A stretch of DNA of 64,000 bases, from assembly GCA_009691805.1 (NCBI GenBank), contig SIAK01000001.1:114384-178383 (forward strand), written 5' to 3'. Source of the DNA: Phycisphaerales bacterium. GTDB lineage: Bacteria; Planctomycetota; Phycisphaerae; Phycisphaerales; SM1A02. This document shows, in pieces, positions 48,910-56,471 of this stretch (the first letter of the stretch is position 1; each line of letters opens with the position of its first letter). Under the pieces are notes generated by a model that saw nothing but the letters and a program-made list of their open reading frames with translations, was not told the DNA's origin and searched no databases. The position numbers were made by a program, and so were the translations under genes.

Positions 48910-50943
48910 ATGCACATGACGCTCATTGATTGGTTGATTCCGTTGGTGCTCGTCAGCGTGCTCGCCGCTGTCGGCATCTCGACGCGGAAGTATGGTCGGA
49001 GTGTTGCGGGGTTCCTTGCGGCGAATCGTTGTGCAGGTCGTTACCTCATCGCACTCGCCGACGCGCGCGCTTCGATTGGATTGATCACGCTCGCGTGGTA
49101 CTTCCAACAAAATTACGATGTTGGTTTCACATCGATTTGGTGGGGACTTGCCGAGGGCCCCGTGATGATCTTTCTCGCGCTCACCGGTTGGGTCGCGTAT
49201 CGATATCGGCGAACGCGCGCATTGACGCTCGCGCAATTTTTGGAGATGCGCTACTCGCGCTCGTTTCGCATCTTCTGCGGTTTCGTGGCGTTCGCGGCTG
49301 GCATTCTGAATTACGGGGTGTTTCCAGGCATTTCTGCGCGATTCTTGATGCACCTCACCGGGTTGCCGCAGGAGTTCCTCGTCAGCGGGTACCACGTCGA
49401 TACCTATGCCGCGCTCATGATCGCGATGATCAGCACAGCCTTGTTCTTCATCTTCCTCGGCGGACAGGTGACGGTGATGTTGACGGACTTCCTGCAAGGG
49501 GTCTTCTGCAATCTCGTGTTCGCCGCGCTCACGCTGTGGCTCTTGATGAAGTTTCCTTGGAGCGATCTCTCGGAGACGTTGCTTTCGGTGGGTAACGGTA
49601 AGTCGCTCGTCAATCCCGCGCCGAGTGCGATGGCGGCGGAAGAGAATTTCAATGTCACCTATTGGATGATTCAAATCGTCATCCTGCTCTACACAGCCAA
49701 GGCGTGGCAGGGCGATCAGGGTTACAACGCCGCCGCACTCTCGCCGCACGAATCAAAGATGGCGAACATCTTGAATGGCTGGCGATTCCGCGTGTTTATG
49801 TTGATCACGCTCGTGCTTCCACTTTGTGTGCGCACGATGATTGAGCATCCAGGTTATGCGGTTGAAGGTCAGGCACTGCGCGAGGCGATTGCTGCGATGC
49901 CTGCGGGAGAGGTGAGCGAACTTCGCGTCCCCGTCGCGCTTGGTTCGATGCTTCCTGCGGGATTGCTCGGTCTCGTGGTCGCTGCAATGTTTGGCGCGTA
50001 TCTCGGCACGGACAATGCGTATCTCCATTCCTGGGGCTCGATTCTCGTGCAAGACGTGATCATGCCCATCAGACAGCGATTGGGATTTGGACCGATGCGC
50101 GCGTCGCGACACATCCTCGTCATCAAGTTTGCGATCCTTGCTGTCGCGATCTTCGGATTCGCATTCAGCATGACGTTTCGTTCGCCGAACGAACGCATTG
50201 CGATGTATTGCAATCTCACCGCGAGCTTGTTCTTCGCGGGCGCGGGCTGCGCGATCATCGGAGGTCTTTACACCCGTTGGGGAACAACAAGTGCCGCATG
50301 GGCTGGAATGCTTTCGGGCATGACTTGCGCGGGCGTTGGCATTTTCACGAAGGAGTTCGGCAGCGTCTGGCAGACATGGAATGGTGGGGCACTTGATCTT
50401 GTGCACGGATTCCTCGTCACCGTGAATGCATGTAACGGTCAGTTGCTTGGCTTCGTGGCGATGATCGTGGCGACTGCGGCGTATCTGACCGTGTCGTTCG
50501 CGTCGCGAAAGTCATTTGACCTTGATCAACTCTTGCACCGAGGAAAGTACGCGATCTCTGAGGACGCGGATGCAACGGAACGCGCGATAGGCGCGGATGA
50601 ACGGCGAAGTTTCTGGGAGAAGATTGGCATCGATCGCGACTTCACGGGATGGGATCGCATCGTGACGTGGGTCACACTCGCGTGGCCGATCGCAGGCACG
50701 ATCCTCTTTGCTGTCGGCACGCCGATCATCGTGCTCTACCCATTTGAAGATGCGTCGTGGCTTTCGTTCTGGCATGGATACACGTACTTCACGCTTGTTG
50801 TCGGTACGGCGGTGGTGCTGTGGTTTGCGATTGGTGGATTCCGCGATCTTGCGCGCATGTTGAAGCTTCTCAAGGCGCGCGGCATGAATGCAGAGGACGA
50901 TGGCAGTGTGGATGAATCCCCGCATGGTTCCCAGCATGGGTGA
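48910..50943 (+). CDS. Sodium:solute symporter (SSS family)
   Basis: 'YGRSVAGFLAANRCAGRYLIALADARASIGLITLAWYFQQNYDVGF...' with 12+ TM segments typical of SSF transporters. Confidence 0.9.
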   Translation: MHMTLIDWLIPLVLVSVLAAVGISTRKYGRSVAGFLAANRCAGRYLIALADARASIGLITLAWYFQQNYDVGFTSIWWGLAEGPVMIFLALTGWVAYRYRRTRALTLAQFLEMRYSRSFRIFCGFVAFAAGILNYGVFPGISARFLMHLTGLPQEFLVSGYHVDTYAALMIAMISTALFFIFLGGQVTVMLTDFLQGVFCNLVFAALTLWLLMKFPWSDLSETLLSVGNGKSLVNPAPSAMAAEENFNVTYWMIQIVILLYTAKAWQGDQGYNAAALSPHESKMANILNGWRFRVFMLITLVLPLCVRTMIEHPGYAVEGQALREAIAAMPAGEVSELRVPVALGSMLPAGLLGLVVAAMFGAYLGTDNAYLHSWGSILVQDVIMPIRQRLGFGPMRASRHILVIKFAILAVAIFGFAFSMTFRSPNERIAMYCNLTASLFFAGAGCAIIGGLYTRWGTTSAAWAGMLSGMTCAGVGIFTKEFGSVWQTWNGGALDLVHGFLVTVNACNGQLLGFVAMIVATAAYLTVSFASRKSFDLDQLLHRGKYAISEDADATERAIGADERRSFWEKIGIDRDFTGWDRIVTWVTLAWPIAGTILFAVGTPIIVLYPFEDASWLSFWHGYTYFTLVVGTAVVLWFAIGGFRDLARMLKLLKARGMNAEDDGSVDESPHGSQHG

Positions 50944-53416
50944 ATTGCGCCGCGCATTTCCCGCAACGAGTAACGCGTGGACTGTGTCCGCGAGTGGCGG
51001 CGAAGGCGCATCGCGCGCGAACGCTTGCGAAGTCACGGTTGCAGCAGGAACTTCATGGTCGGTGCACGCGACGCTTTCGCGAGCGGGAGTGCAAGAGCCC
51101 ATCGATCCCGAACGTGCAGAGCTCGACAGCGAGTGGGTCGGTCGCACAGAGTGGACCTACGAGTGCACCGCGATGGTGCCGCACTCGCGCGAAGGATCCA
51201 AGTGCGCGCTCCATGTCGCACTGCTTGATGGGACATGCGATGTGTTTCTTGGCGACATCCATCTCGGTACACATCAGAGTGCGTTCATGCCATTTGATGC
51301 GATCATTCCGCAGCGATTGCGTGGTCGCACGTTGCCTTTGAGATTGCGATTCGCTGCGCCTGTGACGGAGGTGCTTCGCTGGCAGAAGTTACTCGGCGTT
51401 CGACCCGTGAATGGAGATTGGACGCCGTATTGTTTTTCGCGCAGCGCGGCGTGTCGATTCGGTTGGGATTGGGGACCACGCGTTGCTGGAGTTGGATTTC
51501 GCGGCGTTCGATTTGAATGTTGGGATGCCGCGCGGCTTGCGCCACTTTCTCTCGCGCAATCATGGAGCGACGACGGAGCATGCACGATCACACTCGGCGT
51601 GCAGGGCGAGCAAGAAGATTCTCGCATCGAAGCAATGCTCACCTCGCCGAGCGGTGATGTGATGGAGTTCGCGCATGGCGAGTTTGTGAAGACGATTCAT
51701 CCCACGAAACGCTGGAATCCTTGGCAACTCGGTGGTCGCGCGAACACCGCGTGGCGCGCGGATGTCCTTGCGTTCGATGGAAGCGAACTTGCGGATGCAG
51801 TCGGCGCGAGTATCGCCCCGCGCCGCGTGGAGCTCGATACGTCCGTCGACGACCTCGGTCGACGCTTTCGCTGCATCGTGAACGGCGTGCCGATTTTCGC
51901 GAAGGGCGCGAATCTCGTTCCTGCGCTGCTCGATGGAACGCAAGTTCGTGACTGGCACGCAGAGATGCGTCGCTATCGATCCACAGGATTCAACATGGTG
52001 CGCGTGTGGGGCGGTGGTCACTACATGCCACACGCGTTCTATCGAGCGTGTGATGACTTGGGCATTCTGGTCTGGCAGGATTTCATGTTCGCGTGCGCGA
52101 CGTACCCCGAAGACGAACCGTTCGCGACGCTCGTTGCGCAAGAAGCAGCGCATCAAGTGCGCAGGCTTTCGCGTCACGCATCGATCGCGTTGTGGTGCGG
52201 AGGCAACGAAGACATTCTCGCGTGGTGGAGTTGGGGTTGGAAGGAACGGCTCGCGAAGGATCAAACGTGGGGTCGCAAGTATTGGCTTGAGTCCTTGCCC
52301 GCTGCGGTTGCTGCGCATGATGCGGGCACGCCGTATTGGGAGGAGAGTCCGTACTCCGGTTCGATGGAGACGCATCCCAATGATCCGAACTCTGGTGATC
52401 GACATACGTGGGACGCAGAAGCGAAGGTCGAAGGACTACGCAGCATTCTTCCGCGATTTTGTAGTGAGTTTGGGCATCAATCGCCTTCGAACTTCGTGAC
52501 ATTGCAAGAGCAGTTGCCTGCGTCCGCGCTGCACATCGGCGGTGACGCGCTTGCGCTTCGACAGAAAGCAACGGGCGGCGACGCGGTGCACTACGCGCCG
52601 CAATTGAGCGCGCGATTTCGTGAGCCAAAGAGTCTTCGCGAGTTCGTCGCGCAGGCGCAGCACGTGCAAGCGCGCGCAATGGAGGTTGGTGTGCGTTGGA
52701 TGCGTGCGAATGCGCCGCGCTCGATGGGCGCATTGATCTGGCAATGGAACGATGTGTGGGCGGGGCACTCGTGGAGTTTGGTGGATGTTGCACATCGCGC
52801 GAAGCCCGCGTGGCATGCGGTGCGTCGTGCATGCGCGCGAACTCTGCTGTCGATTGAGCCCACGCATGCGTGGAGCGAGAAGCAACTTGGAGAACTTGAA
52901 GTTGTTCTCGTGGATGATCGCCTGCTGGCGGACGGGAAATTTTTCGAGCATCGTCGCGTCGTGGCGACTGTTCGACGGATGAGTTTTTCAGGCGCGATGA
53001 TTGCGGATGCTCAGGTCGAACTTCTTGCGCACGCGGAGTGCGGACTTCCTGGGGCAACGATGCGCGGTCGCATTCCGGCGACGCTGTTCGAGCATGCGGA
53101 TCTAACTTCGGAGCTGCTCGTTGCACATATAGAAGGAGCGCCGAAGCTCTCGCGCGCAACGTGGTTCCTGGGAAGCGACGCGCAGTTGCGGCTTGCGCCC
53201 GTGCAGTTTGAGCGAGTCGATGGCGCTGTCGCGAATCGCGCGGGCGCGGAAGTGCTGCGTGCAAACACGGTCATCCGCGAGTTCTGGATTGAAGCATCGG
53301 CAGCGACAGGGGTGAGCCGCACGGAAGATTCATGGCGCACATTGTTGCCGGGCGATCTTGTCGAACTCGCACGCGACGAACATGCGTGGACGGCGAACTG
53401 TTTCGCGCGCGCGTGA
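50936..53416 (+). CDS. Beta-mannosidase (GH2)
   Basis: 'KGANLVPALL', 'FNMVRVWGGGHYMPHAFYRACDDLGILVWQDFMFACATYPEDEPF', 'LWCGGNEDILAWW', 'RFCSEFGHQSPSNF', 'GALIWQWNDVWAGHSWSLVD'; start ambiguous (ORF from 50888). Confidence 0.94.
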   Translation: MGELRRAFPATSNAWTVSASGGEGASRANACEVTVAAGTSWSVHATLSRAGVQEPIDPERAELDSEWVGRTEWTYECTAMVPHSREGSKCALHVALLDGTCDVFLGDIHLGTHQSAFMPFDAIIPQRLRGRTLPLRLRFAAPVTEVLRWQKLLGVRPVNGDWTPYCFSRSAACRFGWDWGPRVAGVGFRGVRFECWDAARLAPLSLAQSWSDDGACTITLGVQGEQEDSRIEAMLTSPSGDVMEFAHGEFVKTIHPTKRWNPWQLGGRANTAWRADVLAFDGSELADAVGASIAPRRVELDTSVDDLGRRFRCIVNGVPIFAKGANLVPALLDGTQVRDWHAEMRRYRSTGFNMVRVWGGGHYMPHAFYRACDDLGILVWQDFMFACATYPEDEPFATLVAQEAAHQVRRLSRHASIALWCGGNEDILAWWSWGWKERLAKDQTWGRKYWLESLPAAVAAHDAGTPYWEESPYSGSMETHPNDPNSGDRHTWDAEAKVEGLRSILPRFCSEFGHQSPSNFVTLQEQLPASALHIGGDALALRQKATGGDAVHYAPQLSARFREPKSLREFVAQAQHVQARAMEVGVRWMRANAPRSMGALIWQWNDVWAGHSWSLVDVAHRAKPAWHAVRRACARTLLSIEPTHAWSEKQLGELEVVLVDDRLLADGKFFEHRRVVATVRRMSFSGAMIADAQVELLAHAECGLPGATMRGRIPATLFEHADLTSELLVAHIEGAPKLSRATWFLGSDAQLRLAPVQFERVDGAVANRAGAEVLRANTVIREFWIEASAATGVSRTEDSWRTLLPGDLVELARDEHAWTANCFARA

Positions 53417-53632
53417 GTGATCGCGCGTGAGTGAGCGCGTGTGAGTGAGCGGGTGGGGAAAATTCGCGCGAAAAAAATCTCATCCGAATTTCGGGAGCGT
53501 TTTTCAGAAGCACGTGGTGACCGGTGTATCTTCGTCGCGACATCGTGATGCATCGAGCAATACGAGCTGGGTCGGTGAAGTGGTCTCAAGAATTTGGCAG
53601 CGCGTGAGCGTGGACGCCGGAAGGGAGTCGGT

Positions 53633-54502
53633 ATGCGTTGGAATGAGGTGGAGAAGTTCGGAAGCGGTGTGACGAGGGGGCAGGTGGAATCGGGAATGCC
53701 AGGGGGCGCGAGAACAGCGCTCGCAATCGAGCGTGTTGTGCACAACTTGAGTGCGTGCATCAGTGCGAACGCAACTGTGGGTGAGGAAGTCGCGCGCATG
53801 TGCGAAGCGGACGCAAGGCGGGATCAGTCGATGCAGAGCTGCGCGACTTCGGAGCAGCGAGATTCGCAGTCACCAACTTCAGGCGGGTTTGCTGCAGCGG
53901 AGCCGGAGCCGCGTCCTGGGAGCGGGGTTGCGATTGACCACGAACGCGCGTACAGCGACGCGATCGCGGGCATGAAGTTGCGTCGTGAAAGCGCGATCGA
54001 CGCACTTGTTGCAGAGGCGCGTCGCGATGGAACAGGCGTTCAGGACCGCATGTACTGGACGATTTTCTATGACATGGAACGCGCGCCAGCAACGACGAAT
54101 CGGGCGCAACTGAGAGTTCTCGGCATCGATGTGCCGCTCTCGAGTGACGTCGTCGACGCAGCGTTGCCCGCACTCCTCGCGTCCATTACTGCCGGTCTAG
54201 CGCGGTGGGGCGTGTATTTTCAATGCACAGATCATCTGAGCGATCGTGAGTTTTATGATCGCCTTTCGACGCGTGTTCTCGAAGAACAAATCGCCGAGCT
54301 TCCACCAGATAGCGGTGCGACGGAACACATCGACTTTGCTGTGGATGCCTCGAGCGAGGTGCTTGATTGGTACGCGAGCCGGGATCGCAACGCGCCATCG
54401 AAGGCAGGCCTCGCCAACCGAGATCGGTTTCTTCCAACGCCGCCGGCGGTGATTTCGATGGATCAGTCCATCACGCCAGTGAGTCCGCATGATCTTGAAT
54501 GA
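53633..54502 (+). CDS. Hypothetical protein, orphan
   Basis: Codon-structured ORF with coding-like composition ('HERAYSDAIAGMKLRRESAIDALVAEARRDGTGVQDRMYWTIFYDMERAPATTNRAQLRVLGIDVP'); no recognised family. Confidence 0.55.
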   Translation: MRWNEVEKFGSGVTRGQVESGMPGGARTALAIERVVHNLSACISANATVGEEVARMCEADARRDQSMQSCATSEQRDSQSPTSGGFAAAEPEPRPGSGVAIDHERAYSDAIAGMKLRRESAIDALVAEARRDGTGVQDRMYWTIFYDMERAPATTNRAQLRVLGIDVPLSSDVVDAALPALLASITAGLARWGVYFQCTDHLSDREFYDRLSTRVLEEQIAELPPDSGATEHIDFAVDASSEVLDWYASRDRNAPSKAGLANRDRFLPTPPAVISMDQSITPVSPHDLE

Positions 54503-54561
54503 TCACTCGGCGCGCTGCAAATCTTGAAAGGTCTCGCACTCATCGCGGTGACGCGTAGTCG

Positions 54562-54645
54562 CGTCGATCGTCGCGTCGGTGTTCACGTCGGTGTTCACGT
54601 CGATCGTCGTGTCGGGCGTCGCGTCGGGCGCGGTGCGAGTCGTCG
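54562..54645. repeat. Imperfect 12-bp tandem repeat (about 7 units)
   Basis: cgtcgatcgtcg / cgtcggtgttca / cgtcggtgttca / cgtcgatcgtcg / tgtcgggcgtcg / cgtcgggcgcgg / tgcgagtcgtcg. Confidence 0.85.
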
Positions 54646-54658
54646 CTGACGTAAGCGG

Positions 54659-55552
54659 TCATGGCGCGGACTTGGTTGCGCTCGCTTCTGAACTTGCAGC
54701 AGTCGCTGAAGTCAGAGTGCGTGGAGTGGTCGTTCCGAACGTGCGAAGCCACGCAACAGGCGAGCGCGGACGTGGTCCACGGCGTGCGCGAGATTCTTTG
54801 ACCCAGGTCCACGCGAACCATGCGCCTACTCCGAGTGCGGAGACGGCGAGGCCGATAGTGAGCAGGCTGCCAAGTGCTTTCGCGTGGTCATAGCCAGCGG
54901 CACCGATCCATCCAATGCTCACTTGAATGGGCGCGGTGATGGCGACCGTGATGAGTTCAACAGCGAGGAATTTCCACCACGGCATATGGAGTACACCTGT
55001 CATCGTCAACGCCGCAGTGCGCGTGCCTGGGATGAATCGTGCGAGAATCAGCACGACGGTTCCGCGCTGTTCCATCGCGTACTTCGCCTCGAGCAAGCGG
55101 CGCGGATGCATGAGTCGCTTCAAGCGCTTGCTATGAATGATGCGTGTGCCAAAGTGGCGACACATCCAGATCCAGATCGTGTCACCGATCACCAACCCGC
55201 CGTATGCGGCGAGCAGTGTCTCGCCCCATTGCATCTGGCCGTGATAAATCGCAACGCCGGCGGGGATCAGAAGAAAATCTTCGGAGATATGGAGGCCAAT
55301 TCCGCAGACGATGAACGCGAAGAAAATGAACGTCGCGCCATACGTGTTCAGCCAAATCAACAGCACCGAATCTGAGGGCGGATTGATCAGCTCTTGAGGC
55401 GGTGGGCTCACGCCCTGGATCGATCCGTCGCTCGCCTGCGCGAGCAGATTGTGCATGTTCGATGCGAAACTCGACACCGCATCCGACGCCCAGCTACCCA
55501 ACGGAGCGAGGAGTCCGAGGTCTGCAATGGGCTGAAACAAAGCGTCCATCAT
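54659..55552 (-). CDS. DedA/VTT family membrane protein
   Basis: 'FFAFIVCGIGLHISEDFLLIPAGVAIYHGQMQWGETLLAAYGGLVIGDTIWIWMCRHFG', 'EQRGTVVLILARFIPGTRTAALTMTGVLHMPWWKF'. Confidence 0.85.
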   Translation of the reverse strand: MMDALFQPIADLGLLAPLGSWASDAVSSFASNMHNLLAQASDGSIQGVSPPPQELINPPSDSVLLIWLNTYGATFIFFAFIVCGIGLHISEDFLLIPAGVAIYHGQMQWGETLLAAYGGLVIGDTIWIWMCRHFGTRIIHSKRLKRLMHPRRLLEAKYAMEQRGTVVLILARFIPGTRTAALTMTGVLHMPWWKFLAVELITVAITAPIQVSIGWIGAAGYDHAKALGSLLTIGLAVSALGVGAWFAWTWVKESRARRGPRPRSPVAWLRTFGTTTPRTLTSATAASSEASATKSAP

Positions 55553-55725
55553 CAGGAGTCGTTCGTGAAGTGCTCGCGAAAGTCAAGAGATACGCAGTGC
55601 GCAGGGGGTCTTGTTGAAGACGCCCGAACGGATGGACGCGGAGACTCTATCGCTTCTTCCACCGAGAGGTTCGGCTGTCCATCGACTGTTGTGGATTTGC
55701 TCATTTAGGCCTACGGTTTGCTCAT

Positions 55726-56469
55726 TCAGGCCTGCAGCAGGAGTGCTGAAAGTTGCGATGGACCGAGCAGTTCGCGGGACCAGAATGGCTCTGCGGCAGC
55801 CGTTCCGATTTGACTTCCAACGAATCGATCGCGTGCTTCGAGCCAGTCGATCAGTCCTCGATTGGGCGCATGATCGATGACTTGGCTGCGGTAGGCGAGG
55901 ATTGCGTTGCGTTTGCGTTCCACGAACGCGCTCATGTCGAGGGCGAAACTTGGCGTTGGCATCGCGCGCAGATGCGTGCAGTAGTAGTAGAACAATTTCT
56001 GCGGGTAGATTGGAGCGCCTTCGATCGCGCTCTTCGTCAACTTCGCATCAAATCGCGCGTCCTCTCCGATGCGCGTGACTGCGAGGTGATCTGGATGCGC
56101 GTCCTCAGGGTGCGGCAGGAAAAGTATGTCGCAGCGCCAGCGACGAAGGACTGCAGCGAGCGCGTGCCTTGCTTCGATTGTGGACGTGACCTCGCGGTTC
56201 TTGAGTCCGAGTTGCTGCCTGCCGCATCGGAGAATTCGCGTTGCTTCGAGAGTCTCTGCTGCGCGCAACTCGCGCGAGCCCTTCGGCGTCGGTTCGCCAT
56301 CGGTCATGTCGACGATAAGCACGTTGTGCCCCTCTTCGACGAGTCGCGCGATCGTTCCGCCCATTCCCAACTCAGCGTCATCGGGGTGCGGCGCGACAAC
56401 AACAACTTGCAATGCGCGGGGTACTGGGTTGCTGCTGCTCGATGTTGAGCGCTCCATTGCTGCAGTCAT
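55726..56469 (-). CDS. PIG-L family deacetylase (BshB1-like)
   Basis: 'VVVVAPHPDDAELGMGGTIARLVEEGHNVLIVDMTDGEPTPKGSRELRAAETLEATRIL', 'LFLPHPEDAHPDHLAVTRIGEDA'. Confidence 0.9.
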   Translation of the reverse strand: MTAAMERSTSSSSNPVPRALQVVVVAPHPDDAELGMGGTIARLVEEGHNVLIVDMTDGEPTPKGSRELRAAETLEATRILRCGRQQLGLKNREVTSTIEARHALAAVLRRWRCDILFLPHPEDAHPDHLAVTRIGEDARFDAKLTKSAIEGAPIYPQKLFYYYCTHLRAMPTPSFALDMSAFVERKRNAILAYRSQVIDHAPNRGLIDWLEARDRFVGSQIGTAAAEPFWSRELLGPSQLSALLLQA

Positions 56470-56471
56470 GC

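Noticed and set aside
52083-53264. 393-aa minus-strand ORF
   Set aside because: Antisense to the GH2 beta-mannosidase; Arg/Ser/Ala-rich with no recognisable domain.
54562-54645. CRISPR or VNTR array
   Set aside because: Units are 12 bp, contiguous and imperfect with no spacers; best described as a simple tandem repeat.
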